Below are positions 1-11,366 of a DNA stretch of 64,000 nucleotides, piece by piece (position 1 is the first letter of the stretch; each line of letters begins with the position of its first letter). The translations under genes were made by a program, and so were the position numbers. The DNA comes from Lunularia cruciata (taxonomy: Eukaryota; Streptophyta; Marchantiopsida; Lunulariales; Lunulariaceae). The notes beneath the pieces are model-generated. The model was not told where the DNA came from and did no database searches. It saw nothing but the letters and a program-made list of their open reading frames with translations. The stretch spans positions 52,542,593 to 52,606,592 of the forward strand of contig OX419759.1 in NCBI GenBank assembly GCA_948567375.1, read 5' to 3'.

Positions 1-345
1 ATCGGAGAATGGGTGGAGTTTCTGTAGCCGTGAATAGTAATGCACATCTACAGAACTGGAATCATTCTGGATTGTACAACGCCCGATAGGTCTCAATTGC
101 AAGACTATTAGATACCCGATTCATTGAATCGAAATCAGTTTAGAAATGTTCCTCTACAATAATAGTATATCCTATTTGCGGATGGAACTTGTGACTTATC
201 CGTCCTGAAATATAAGCAAGAGCTTGCCCTTTTTGTATTAGGTACACTTTTACATAGAAATCATCGAACAAATTATTAACGGCTGAGTTTTAATGATTGT
301 TCACTCGCTAAAGCTATAACCATTGAAATTTGAAGAAGTACCATC

Positions 346-425
346 TAAAGAAAGGCATGGGACAGGATTGTGCCAAACGAGTGACTCCATTCGTTTTGCA
401 CAATCCTGTCCCATGCCCGTCTTTA
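346..425. repeat. Long foldback hairpin, 35-nt arms, 10-nt loop
   Basis: The left arm (346-380) and right arm (391-425) are reverse complements with three mismatches, around the loop at 381-390. The core arm begins GGCATGGGACAGGATTGTGC at 354. Copy B has lost the outer left arm because its duplication block starts at about 16029. Copy C keeps the left arm but has a deletion running from inside the right arm to the following TGTAGC. A foldback of this size could be a small inverted-repeat element or a hairpin RNA precursor; nothing in the sequence decides between them. Confidence 0.75.
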
Positions 426-1823
426 CTACGAGACAATGCGGTTCTTCTTTGAAGCACATTGCTTATGTAGCATAATCTAACTAGTCCACATTTGGTTCGT
501 GGTTCTAGAATTGATTAGTCTCTAAATACTTCTCTTTGATGGATGCATAGATGTACATTTCTACATCATTATTACTATTCTTGCTCTACCAATCGTTCTA
601 TGCTCCATCTACTATGGCTTGTTCTACGGTCTCTGTCTCATTAATAATCCTTTCAATCTCTTTAATTTGAAAACAATCATCATCTTGCATTTCCAAATCA
701 ATAAATTCTCTCTATTGAATCAACTAATGTATATTATATCTCCTTGTCCCCATTGTGTTCCAATTTACACTTAGATTTGAAAAATCTCTTCTAGTATCTC
801 GGTGCTCTGCATTTCTACACCAAGAAAACGCTTCTATCACTATTGATGCATTGCAAAATGTGTAATTATAACCTATCAAACACTTTCATAAATACCGATG
901 CAAATCTATAAAACATTTACAACATACAACGAACACAAAAAGGGATACAAAAAATTTCTAAAAAATTCGTCTTGTTGCGAATCTAGTTGCATGAAGTGAA
1001 AAATGGAAGACCTGTATGCTAGTATGCAAGTTTTAAGTTAATGAAAATTTTGAGAGTGTTGCTTGGCCTTACTTCTCCAGGTTACTACTCTCCCGTCTCG
1101 CTGCTCAAGCTTTTTTAACTAGGCTGCAAACATCTTCATGGAATAAATGACTTACTCAAAGGTACGACTTAAATACTCTACTTAATTGGATATTAGGTGT
1201 TATCTATAAACTCTCACACCTCTAGTATAGGTACATGTATATCAATGCATATGTACTTCTCTCTGAAACGTACTTTCAATAATTCAATCTAAGGGATTTG
1301 GGGGTGATGTAAAAAACCAGTAACTATTTGTACAGTACGTGAGGAAAATTTTTATGGACGTGATAAGAGTATGCGATAAGGGATATTTTATGGTACCCAG
1401 ATTACATCCACCCTTACTAGATCAGAAGAAGAAAGATGATTAGTTATATTTTATGGTAGGCTGAGGCTTACCGATGGGTTTCTAAGCTTTAGTTAGAAAG
1501 AAATAATGAATATTCCACAAGTTAATATTCTTCCACCTCTAAAATGATTAATTATATTATAATTACCTCTAACTAATCTAACACGGAAACATCAAATCTA
1601 ACTAATCTAATACGGAAACATCAACCCACCATTGAAATAGAAATTTCTTCCAAACAATGCAGCCCGGACTATAAACGTGTAAATTTCTTTTTCGTATTCG
1701 TACTATTCATATATGTCAAAGTTTTTTTTACAATACCGTAACAGAAAACTTGCGGGCAGTGGTTCGGGGTCCCATCAGAAATTCGTAAATTTCCCATTTG
1801 AATCTTCCGATGTCCTTTAAAAC

Positions 1824-2046
1824 ATGGAACTTGTGTCACCGTCCACGGAGCGATCCTCAGGTAACCATCGGGGCTTCCCTCCCAATCACGCTGGGGAAGG
1901 GCCTCCAAATCTCCCTCCAAATCTCCCTCCAAATCTGACAGCAAACCGTCCCCGTACCAAAGATGTGTGATGCCCGTGGGTGTTGGGAAGTCACGTCTTC
2001 ACCTATATGTACATGCAAAGGGTTTGTTCTAATGTCGAATTCGTAG
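1824..2046 (+). pseudogene. Deleted copy of an unidentified coding-like segment (copy A)
   Basis: This matches the coding-like segments at 17280-17612 and 56135-56479 but lacks the GC-rich centre of about 140 bp, the part with the most convincing codon pattern. Where the centre should be there are three tandem copies of a 12-base unit (CTCCAAATCTCC-like, about 1903-1940), against one in copy B and two in copy C. The frame starting at 1824 therefore ends early. It cannot make the protein that B and C could make. Confidence 0.5.
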
Positions 2047-2458
2047 CTAGAAGCACCTGCTGCGCTGGACTACTCCCAGAACCAATTTCCCTCGTGCCCA
2101 CAAGTACATGGCTTTTAATAATGATATCACACTCTGTTCATATATAATCCACAAGAAAACACTGTCAAAGAGTACACAACGAAGGAAGAATAATAAAATC
2201 TGAGTGGGTCTCCGTTTACTGCTTCTTCCTTCTCTTTATTATGGCTATAAATTCAGCAAGTTTTGTAAGAGAAATTCTATTTGCAATGAAGATGAAACAG
2301 GTCAAATGTATTCGTTGGATACTTCTTTAAAGATGTAAAGAAATTTTGCTTAATCGGTGATCAAACTCAAAACCAAGACTTTTACCGAAGCTGCAAGGAA
2401 CAAACCCTAAAAGGAATAAAGATAAAAGTAAACATGGAAAATCAAAATCTCACTGAAC

Positions 2459-4325
2459 TATCCTATCAAACTGTTCTTTTGCACAATATGGTTAAGGGTA
2501 TATTCACAATATTTTGAAATTACAATGGTATATTCCAGATTACGGCAAAATACAAAGGTACTTCTGAAGTTTTCCCTTGATTTTTCTCACGCTGGTGTAA
2601 AAGTTGGATGACGTACGACAACCACAAAAGTGTAAAATTCATATCTTCTTCCTTGCACATACATACGCGCGTTTTTCATAATATTAGCGATATGAGAGGT
2701 AGAATTTAGTGAACGTAAGATCCATCAACCCACCCTAAATTGTAAATGTACACAATTATATTTGAAGAGGGCTGGGCTGATTCGGATATTATTTGTATTT
2801 CCTAATCATGAAAAACAAAATTTCATGTTTATCCTAATCATAACTTGAATATCTACAAAATTTAGATTAATCAGATTTATTTGGTTCAACTCACTTTAAA
2901 GTAATAATATACAAGTTTATCCCTTGCAAGTAAAACGGGTAGTACTACATAAGAATGAGCGAAATAATCCTTAGCTTTGAATTATCTAAAATTCTAAAGG
3001 CGCTAATAGTTTCAAAGATTGAAATAATTCCATAATAATATCCATTCTTGTATATACCCCTGTCAATAATATTCACCTCTAATTTCATGTGTGTAGTTAG
3101 CGCGCATATGTAAGCATTATCTCTAATTATCTAATTAGTTCTCCTAAACTAGAAGCAGGGCCCTCATGGAATAATCAAATACACACTAGTGAAGTAAAAA
3201 TGACTTTCATTTACTGAAATTTTGTCTATTTTCATATAAATTGTGACTGAGGATGGAAGGCATATTCACACCACTTAGAGTAGATTCTACATATATAGAA
3301 ACTTAACAGTACCTCAACTTTGGCACTTAACGGCCCCACCCCAAGAGGCACTTAAAAATACCCCAAAGTGTGACTTGGATGTAGTCAGTACGTGCTGGCA
3401 CAGGCCGACTAAATTTAGACTGCTAGATTTCGTTTGTGTAAAGGACAGCGAAGGTTATAGCAATTCTGGGAAGTTTCCGACAATCCCTGTTAGCTAACAG
3501 ATTCGCTGGCACGTCAGCTCATATTTGCCGCCAACTAAGACTACTAGATGTCACGTTGAGCTTTGGGGTGTTACTAAGTCTTTCTCCAACTTGGAGTGCC
3601 AAGTTGGGCCTAACTGCCAACGTTAGGGTCCTGTTAAGTCCATCTCCGCTAGCTACTAAGTTCTTTAATAGTGACGTGAACTGTGAAGTGCAAAGTGCGA
3701 GAAGACTGCAGACACTCCAGACTTTTTTAGTTGTTTCTGCTGAAGGCAGAGTATATTGCGGTATCAATTCCTGGTCAAAACAGCGATATACTAGTTGCAC
3801 AATTTGGGCATCTTAGAGCATGCAGGAGGATCAGGAGCCTCAACCTCATCCTCGAGGATATAGAAGATCAATAGTTAGTTTGTTCGCTGTAACTCCTACC
3901 GGGGACATTCCAGATTTGAAGCTTGTAAATTGCTAGTTCTGGTTGCTTGATCAGGAAGCTGCATCAACAAGAGCCTTGATTGATTATTACCCTGTCGACA
4001 ATTTGAGGTTTTGTACAATGGAGATTCACTAACCACACAGTCTCGCGTGAGGACATTCATACTAACAGCAGCATTTGTTGTGTTCATAAGTAGAAGAAGA
4101 TCTAAAAGTTGAATTTCTTTGGGTCTGTTAACGTTTGCTAAGGAGTTATGCAGTTGACATATGCTGTGAGTTTGATTCTTGTGATTTTTCACAACCTACT
4201 CGGTCCGAGGAGTATTTTATTCGTTTGAACTAGTTTATTTTTGTTGCTTGACCTTCAACCGAACTATTTGGAAGTCATTAGCTTTGCGAACCTTTGCTGT
4301 TCTCAACTGGTGCCTTGGAAGTTAT
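2459..4325. other. No recognisable gene
   Basis: The stretch is AT-rich to about 3300 and more balanced afterwards. Overlapping open frames of 86 to 98 codons occur on both strands at 3519-4192, but none resembles a known family and their mutual overlap argues against coding. I see no repeat shared with the rest of the window. Confidence 0.5.
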
Positions 4326-4502
4326 TGTCTATACATATTCTATCTCACTAACTCTGACATGACAGACCATATATACACAGTCTTTGTGTGTAAGTCCCCC
4401 GCAACTCATCCCTGTCACCCGTGCCATAATCAAACCAGGGCTTCCCCACTGGTCCCGTGCCCCATGGTGCCTCCGTTCTGGCACCTGCTTCACGGAATGA
4501 CA
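4326..4502 (-). repeat. Copia-1 3' LTR
   Basis: This aligns with 8054-8232 along its whole length, for example TATCTCACT near the low-coordinate end, the shared GTGTGTAAGT, and ATGACA at the other end. Many substitutions separate the two, including several changes in C/G content. Confidence 0.85.
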
Positions 4503-4515
4503 AACACTCCCCCAA
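4503..4515 (-). other. Copia-1 polypurine tract
   Basis: Read on the minus strand, TTGGGGGAGTG lies within a few bases of the 3' LTR. Copia elements use a purine run of this kind just inside the 3' LTR to prime plus-strand DNA synthesis. It independently supports the LTR boundary and the minus orientation. Confidence 0.7.
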
Positions 4516-4598
4516 CAAGCAGACATGCCGGCAAGCTCAAAATGCAAATTGTGAGTAGAATGGGCGACCGCCTTGGTGAGCATGTTGGCGGAGTTGTC

Positions 4599-6101
4599 CT
4601 ATGAGACGCAGTGGAACAATGAGATTTTACCACAGCGAATATATTCATGGATGAAGTGATGGCAAATATCTATGTGTTTGGAGCGCTCATGGAAGTGCGC
4701 ATCGTGTGCGAAAGAAATGGTGACCTGGTTGTTGCTGAAGAGTGGAGTTGATCTAGGCGTGGAGAACCCAAGTTCCACAACAAGAGAGCAAAGCCAGATG
4801 GCTTCCTTGGTAGAGTACGCAATGGCTATGTATTCTGCTTCCATTGTCGAGAGTGCGACCGTAAGCTATTTCTTTGAGCTCCAGCTGACCATGCCGCCAA
4901 CAAGCTTGAAAACATACCTGGAGACAAAACAAACAATTGATCAAGCTGACCATGCCGCCAACAAGCTTGAAAACATACCTGGAGACAAAACAACAATTGA
5001 TCAAGGATTGTGCCCAATCAGCATCATTGAAGCCGATAAGTCCATGGTCGGCCAAGTTGTAGTAGATGAGACCAAGAGTATTGGTTCCCTTGAGGTATTG
5101 CCTGACATGCTTGACGGTGGTCTAGTGCATCTTGGACAGATGCGGGTGAATTGATTGATAGTCTAAACAACAAAAGCAATGTTGGGACAAGATCCAATAG
5201 CGGCATACATGAGGGAACTGATGGCGACGGCATAGGGAACATCCGCCACAAGATGTGCATCTCCTTTGGCAAGTGGCATGAGTTTGACTAAAGGACGGCA
5301 TGTTAACATGATGGCAGTCTTGCATGCCAAACCTTTCAAGGATGGTTTCAATGTAGCATCCTTGATGAAGTGTAATTGTATGAACTTGTCGGTTGCAGAC
5401 AACATGTAGGCCGACCAAAGATTTGAGCTCACCAAGGTCGGTAACTATGAAGTGCATGCTAAGTTAGGTTTGAATTGATCAAGATCAGGATGGGTGCTTA
5501 ACATGGCAGTGTCATCCACATGAATGACAATCATCATGATTTTGGTGTTGTGCTTGTGGTAATTATGAGGGTCAGTCTCAAAGTGTGTAAATCCAAGAGT
5601 GTCAAGCATGACGGTGTTGAGACGGTGTTGAACATAGCTTATGTTATTCCAAGCTCGACCGGCTTGGTTGAAGTTGCAAGGTGCTTTGTTGAGGAGGATG
5701 TGTATGGTCCCATCATCAAAACAAGGAGACTGATGCATGTAAATGTCCTCATTGAGTTTGGAGTAAAGATACACATGTTTGATGTTGAGACCGTTGACTT
5801 CAAGTTAGAGTGTGGCAGCAAGTGAAAGAACAACACAAAAAGACTCAAGAAGCATGAAGGGAGCGTATGTCTCAAAATAGTCTTGGCCAAGATTTTAGGA
5901 GAAGCCTTCACCAACACGGAAGGCCTTGTAATTTTTAATGGTACCAAGCATGTTATGTTTGATGAGAAAGATACAACGGCAACCAATAGCCTTTTTTCCT
6001 GCTAGAAATTCAAGCATTGTAAATGAATCTAAATCCTCCAATCGTTTCCACTTTACCCTCATCACCTCATCCCACTTATCCCAATCCTCTCTCTCCCTCA
6101 C
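4599..6101 (-). pseudogene. Copia-1 reverse transcriptase and RNase H remnants
   Basis: Reading down from 6101 the remnants follow the copia pol order. First comes the RT entry motif (KKAIGCRCIFLIK). Then comes the LYSKLNEDIYMHQSP block near 5774, with VIHVDDTAML matching the catalytic YVDD box. The DLGELKSLVGLHV block follows near 5457, then GFNDADWA of RNase H near 5055, and MEAEYIAIAYSTKEAIWL at 4844 with the downstream HFHERSKHIDI motif. The pieces lie in different frames with stops between them, so no functional enzyme is possible. A 61-bp tandem duplication (4883-5003) lies in the RNase H part. Confidence 0.9.
4883..5003. repeat. 61-bp tandem duplication inside Copia-1
   Basis: Two adjacent units start at 4883 and 4944 with AGCTGACCATGCCGCCAACA and differ by a single base loss (AACAAACAATT against AACAACAATT). 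Their near identity inside an otherwise decayed element shows the duplication is much younger than the insertion. Confidence 0.95.
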
Positions 6102-6266
6102 CTCCTCTAGAGTCCTTAGTTGATCTTGGGATTGAAAGCAGAAAATAGTAGTAGGTGCTTGTGTCCTAATGGCACATTATATTTGGTGACATAGAGTCAC
6201 TTGTAGTTGATATGTTCAAAAATGCAATGTGGTGGTTGAGGTTCCTTGAGTGTAGTGGGTGTATTC

Positions 6267-7046
6267 CTAGTAGAGTGTAGTGCTTTCATCATCTTTGATG
6301 TGTCTTGCATGTATTTCATTGGAGGAACACGTAATGATGCATTGAGCGAGCATGTTTGGTGACAACATGGATGACATGGCAAGCATAGGAGATGAATTGT
6401 GCTCCCTTCCAAGATGGGAAAGGAGACCATCTGGTTGAGTGATATGTGGTATGGTTTGGCAAGAAAAGATGATGTTTTGCAAGACCATGACCTGATGGCA
6501 GTCTAGGGTATAGTAGCAAAAGTTGTCACCATTGTCATTGATGCCAATAAAGATGCATTTTTCTGATTTTGGGTTGAGATTTGACTGATGCGGAGATGGA
6601 ACCATTTCCCAACAATTGAGACCAAACTCTTGAATTTCTTATATATCAGGCCGTTGCTTCCAAAAAGCGTCATATGGTGTCTTTCCTTGGAGCACCTAAG
6701 TTGGGATGTGGTTCTTGATGTAGGCTATGTAGTTAATTGCTTCCTCCCAAAGGAAACAAAACAATCTGTGTGCAATGATAATTGCCTATGCATGTTTAAA
6801 AAGTCTGCAATTGAGACACTCTACGACACTATTTTGAGAAGGTGAGTAGGGAGTAGTAGTGCGGATGACAATACCACAAGAATCGGCATAAGAATTGAAA
6901 TTGCCTTTGTTGTATTCTTGGGAATTATCAACATTGATTTTCTTGATGGGCGGCTCAACTTGGTTATTTACAAGTTTCTCATAGTGCTTCAAGCAATCAA
7001 GAGCAAAAGAGCATGACTTCATGAAATAGACCATAATGGTATGCAA
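6267..7046 (-). pseudogene. Copia-1 integrase remnants
   Basis: The 7046-6786 frame contains INVDNSQEY, matching the copia TDNGGEY motif with the second catalytic aspartate. About 33 residues later SVVECLNC matches GVVERxN with the catalytic glutamate. The frame at 6605 holds the post-integrase KSEKCIFIGIN block, which matches the copia KSIFIGY motif. The first catalytic aspartate region is not clearly readable. Stops and frame changes make it non-functional. Confidence 0.8.
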
Positions 7047-7467
7047 TCCAATATCTATGAGGTCAAAAAATAATTATTTTTTTGGAGAGACTCAACTCAA
7101 GAAGAACCTTGGATATATGAAAAGATAAGATCATCAATCTCATGATCTTGATTTGTGGTGGTAATGGGGAATGGGGCTGCATGATTCTTGGCTTGGATGC
7201 AAGCCTCACAATCAAATTTGATGTTGGATAACTTGTCTATGTCCATGCCTTTGACGAGATTGTCATGGTGCATTTGAGCAAGCTATTGCTTGTTCAAATG
7301 GCCAAGAATGCAATGCCAATTGTATCATGTGCAAGCAACAAGAACAATGGTGGGCCACTTAATGACCATGTGGTAAAGTTGGCCTGTTTTATGTGATATT
7401 GTATGTACATGATGAATAGAGCACAATCCCAAATGATGTGGCATTGTGGAGAGCGCTATAAGGATTA

Positions 7468-7913
7468 TCAATGAGAATTATTCATTGATAAACATACCAT
7501 TGAGCATTGTGAACTCCTCCTCAACTTGATTAACTTCCTAATTCCCTCTTCTATCACTGCTCCTTCCTTAATGACATACATCAACAACTTTCTCCTTCCC
7601 AATATCAAAGCCAAAGTTCTTGTAGTTGTGAAGACAATTTTCAGAGTGCTCCAAGAGATCATGGTGGTAGTAGCACTTGAGATGTGCACAATCAAGGTGG
7701 GAAAAACTTGGAGCTTGATGGCAAAGAATGCCTTTTGAATGCCCTTGTTCCCAACTTCAAGTTGCAAGGCATAGTTGGTGGCTTTGTGCAATTGATGTAC
7801 TTGGTGTTCCCTTGGTGGTCAAGGATGCCACTCATCTGAATCTTCCAAGTGATGTAGTTTTCTTCACCATTGAGAAGCTTGATGCAATAGATAGAGGATG
7901 TATCATTGGCCAT
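7468..7913 (-). pseudogene. Copia-1 gag remnant
   Basis: The frame from 7913 begins with a Met and soon shows LNGEENYITWKIQM, the typical N-terminal block of copia gag proteins (L-x-G-x-N-Y-x-x-W). A second frame at 7791-7468 carries the continuation, so there is at least one frameshift. No zinc knuckle was recognised between this and the integrase. The position next to the 5' LTR is right for gag. Confidence 0.7.
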
Positions 7914-8053
7914 CTAGACATAACTTTGGCAATATTGGTGAAGTGATTAGAGTTTGATCCACAATGAATTAACAATGTGAGATTGATCCAACTATTGAAT
8001 TGACCAATCAAATTCAGAGTGATTGGTGATTAACTCATGAGCCCATAACCTAT

Positions 8054-8232
8054 TGTAGATACATAGTCTATCTCACTTAATCTGATACAAGAGAGCATAT
8101 ATACACATAGTCATTGTGTGTAAGTTCTCTATGCCTCATCTATGTCACCCATGCCACAATCAAACCAATGCTTGCTGATTGTTCCCATGCTCCACAAAGC
8201 CTATGTTCTACCACTTGCTTCATGAAATGACA
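8054..8232 (-). repeat. Copia-1 5' LTR
   Basis: This is the diverged partner of 4326-4502. On the minus strand it starts TGTCATTTCATGAAG and ends TACA. Inside it, sequence resembling GGTTATGGGCTC follows, a poor match to the usual TGGTATCAGAGC primer site. Confidence 0.85.
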
Positions 8233-8694
8233 ACAGAAGTGCATAAAGCTAGCTTCCTTATCAACCCTTGAAGAGTTAAATATGAGTTTTCAAGCTACAA
8301 GCAACCTTTCATTCAATAGTTGCACATTGTGTTTAGAAATACCATTCACTAAATGATGATACTTTTGCATTGAGTTGTGCATCAATGGTTTGAAATTTGA
8401 GCTTTAACATTTGTGGCTATACACCTTCAAGACTCATCTGCTTATAAAGTGCCATTGTGCTGGACCTCTAGGGGTTATCAAGTCCATTAAGAAATCTTCC
8501 GGGTTGACATCCATTCTATATGTTCCCTCAAAAATAAGAAATTTGGTCTGTCTTTTTGTAGACTTGTGCAACTTTTAAAGCAATCTTAGCTTAATCTTGC
8601 TCTCACTCAGATACTCCACTATTGCTCATCTCTTTTGGTAACTTTAAAAACATCTTATACACTACTTCCAAAACAACATGGACATGTGTAATAC
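8233..8694. other. No recognisable gene
   Basis: AT-rich spacer between Copia-1 and the first family G repeat, without an open frame of note. Confidence 0.5.
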
Positions 8695-9440
8695 TAAGAG
8701 CTAGCCATATGATCTAGATGTGAAATTTGGTTTGGTAACATCTAGAATGATGTTATACATGATGGTCAAAATACATCAGATAGAAGTATCACCAAAAGAG
8801 TATTACTAATAGTATAAAAACCAAAATAGACTTGAAAACCTTAGAACCAATAGCTAAACATATGATTTAAAGGTGAGAATTGGTTTGGTAACATCTAGAA
8901 GGATATTACAAATGATGGACTAAATAGATCAGAAAGAGGTATCACCAAAAAGGGACTTCTACTAATAGAGTAGTGATTGAAATATGCTTGAAATCTTTGA
9001 AGGCAATTTTGGAGACCTAAACGGATGAATTAAGCCTTGAAAATGTGCACATTATCCCCAAAAAAGGAAAGAATGGCCTTCATTCCCCCTCAGTTTGTCT
9101 CATCAAGAGCTTTCCAATGGTACCTCACCCATGTGGTTTTGAGATTCTTATAGGAAGATTCCCTAAAAGATTCCCTCCCATCAAAGCTTGTTTGACCAAC
9201 CAGATAGGACCTAGACTGACATGTCATCCATCCAAGTAGGTAATCCAAGGGTGGAGCTTGCTGGCATGTCACTTATTTGTGTGCCTACTCCTCTGGTAGA
9301 GCTTCCTTGGAGGAGATCCTCTTTGTCTATATAATAAAGAGAAGGTGCTCCTTTGGGGCATTGGAGGTTTGAGTGTGAAGTTGTGCGTTTCTCAAGGTGT
9401 GTTTCTCTTTAGGTCTCCTATCCTTGGAGTATTACAACAT
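8695..9440 (+). repeat. Repeat family G, copy 1
   Basis: A dispersed repeat marked by TGGTTTGGTAACATCTAGAA, GGTATCACCAAAA and TATATAATAAAGAGAAGG. The first part contains two diverged subunits of about 175 bp (8700 and 8870). Inverted copies lie at 10535-11115 and 12250-13000, and shorter relatives at about 24980-25315 and 37520-37860 within D1 and D2. Shape and length would fit an LTR or a non-autonomous element, but I found no terminal motif or coding part. An ORF at 9045-9239 inside it is not convincing. Confidence 0.7.
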
Positions 9441-10534
9441 GATTGAAGGGTCCAGAAGTTCCTTCAAAAAATGATCTTAGATTGTGTTTTGTAAGTTCTC
9501 TTGAACATGCTTATTTGTCCAATAACATTTCTTCAAGAGATCATCCTTGACATGTTTCCTTTCATAGATATGGTCTTTATAGCTCTTCAAAATTATCCAT
9601 ATGATATTCATAGCTATGGTTCTTTGGGTTCTACCTGCTCATCATAGTCTTTCCCAAGGTCATCTAGTCCCAACTCTTCAACCTCCTCAAATTGAAACTT
9701 TCCAAATTTAGGTGACTTGTCAATATAGAAGAAGTCATTGCTCTTGAGTTCTCTCATCCTCATTATGAGATTTACCTCCTTCAGTTTCCTTCCACCAAAA
9801 ATCTCTAGTTTCAAGCAAGCAAAATAGTGTTAATGAGCTTGATGTTCTTGAGTTCCCTCGTCCCAAAATTGACCTCTTGCTCTAGTTTCCTCTAACTGAG
9901 AGTGAGATTCCTAGAGTCAAGCAAATGATTGTTTGGACATTATAGATATTCTTGAGTTATCTTGTCTTGATAATTACCTCCCTTCAATTAATATGGTAGA
10001 CATTTTCTATCATGTGTATATACATTGCTATACAACATCATATAACTATCAATATCATACACTATGGAAGCACAACTCACACATAAGTCATACATGAACT
10101 CTAAAGTCCACAATTTCCCCCTAGCTACGGGTTGGGTCCCTCTAACTCCATATGGTCATCTATTCCAAGTATGTGATATGCCTTATGGTGGACCAAGATT
10201 AGGAGGTATGGTGCTATCGAGCCCCATTGTTAGTCATTTGTCTGCAATCTATATCACATAAAGGGTGAACTAGCTATAGGTCAAGTACATCTAGGACATA
10301 ACTATTGTCATTGAGGAACCACCATAAGAGGAGGATTCAAACACACCATCCTCTCAAACTTCTTTGGTATAATCAATTCACACTCTTCCACTCAAATTGC
10401 ACTCAAATCAAATTTGAACTTGATCCTTCACTCAAAAATATACCAATGATCAAGCATTTATTATCATCAAGTCATACTCACTCTAGCTAAGAGACTCTAC
10501 GTGATGCTTGTCAGACTTTATCGACCATAGATAA
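9441..10534. other. No recognisable gene
   Basis: A 66-codon minus-strand frame at 9614-9814 is charged (ending with EQVEPKEP) and could be a scrap of a retrotransposon, but matches no motif I know. The rest is featureless AT-rich sequence. Confidence 0.4.
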
Positions 10535-11115
10535 AATATTTCAAGGATAGGAGAACCCCTAAGAGAAACACAAGAGAAGAAACACAAACCTTCACACTCA
10601 ATATTTTGATATCCTCAAAGAGCACCTTGTCTTTATCATATAACAAAGAGGATACCCTCAAAGGAACCTCTACCCTTGGATTACATATATGGATTGGTGC
10701 TTGTTAGCAAGCTCCACCCTTAGATTAGTTGCATGGATTGGTGACATTTTGATTCTTGTTCTATAGGGTTGGTTAAACAAATTTGACCAAAGGGAATCTT
10801 TAGGGAATCCTTTTATAGGGAGCTCAGAATTTCATGGGTGAGGTACCATTAGAAACTCTTGAGAAGAAAAACCATGGGGGAGAAGGCAAGCAATTTTACC
10901 TTGAATGAAGGAAATTGTCTATTTTCAATGTTTAATTCCTTTATTTTGGCCTCCAAAATTGGCTCTGAAGTTTTCAAGGTGTTTTTAGCTCTTGCTATAT
11001 TAGTGGAAGTAATTTTTTTGGTGACACCTTTATTTGATCTATTTGGTCTATCATATGTAAAATCCTTCCAGATGTTACAAAGCCAAATTTCACCTCTAGA
11101 TAATATATCTAGCTA
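10535..11115 (-). repeat. Repeat family G, copy 2 (inverted)
   Basis: Reverse complement of part of copy 1: GGATAGGAGA, the TTCACACTCAA block, the ATAACAAAGAGGATA block and, near the end, AAATTTCACCTCTAGA. It diverges strongly from copy 1 and copy 3. Confidence 0.65.
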
Positions 11116-11270
11116 ATAGTATTACAATAGCCAAGAACTCAAAGACTCAACATCAAAGACGTGAGCTTTCTGGAGCTGCACTTCAAAAGTATACCCCTTT
11201 GCTTGACCTTGATCTAGTCCTAATAGCACCATTGACAACACATGTGATAGTGCAAATGGTGCAAGTGACT

Positions 11271-11366
11271 ATGTGATCAATAGCCCTAACATGAAATCTG
11301 CCTGCCACGGGTCACACCATGTGATCAATAGCCCTAACATGAAATCTGCCTGCCATCAAGTAGTCC
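11271..11366. repeat. 48-bp tandem duplication
   Basis: The unit starting ATGTGATCAATAGCCCTAAC occurs at 11271 and again at 11319, essentially identical, so it is recent. Confidence 0.95.

Larger units (their letters stand above)
1..2458 (+). repeat. Segmental duplication, copy A (truncated)
   Basis: Position 1 lines up with 54431 of copy C and the match runs, with small indels, to about 2458, where copies B and C continue towards the peroxidase gene but A switches to unrelated sequence. The left edge lies outside the window. A therefore has only the part lying 3' of the peroxidase genes and carries no peroxidase exon. It keeps the full foldback at 346-425, which B and C have each damaged differently. 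Apart from the short coding-like remnant at 1824-2046 I see no gene in it. Confidence 0.9.
4326..8232 (-). mobile_element. Copia-1: degenerate Ty1/copia LTR retrotransposon
   Basis: On the minus strand the order is 5' LTR (8054-8232), gag, integrase, reverse transcriptase, RNase H, polypurine tract and 3' LTR (4326-4502). Integrase before reverse transcriptase is the copia order. The LTRs are about 178 bp, unusually short, start TGT and end ACA on either strand, and have diverged clearly from each other, so the insertion is old. Every domain is broken by stops and frameshifts. The sequence after the 5' LTR is only a weak match to a methionine-tRNA primer site. No target-site duplication is apparent. 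At about 3.9 kb it is somewhat shorter than typical copia elements. Confidence 0.9.

Noticed and set aside
3519-3816. Two opposing frames of about 90 codons
   Set aside because: They overlap almost completely on opposite strands, share no family motif and have no repeat partner.
4672-5154. 160-codon plus frame, one of the longest in the window
   Set aside because: It lies antisense to the Copia-1 RNase H and RT remnants, which have clear motifs, and owes its length partly to the 61-bp tandem duplication.
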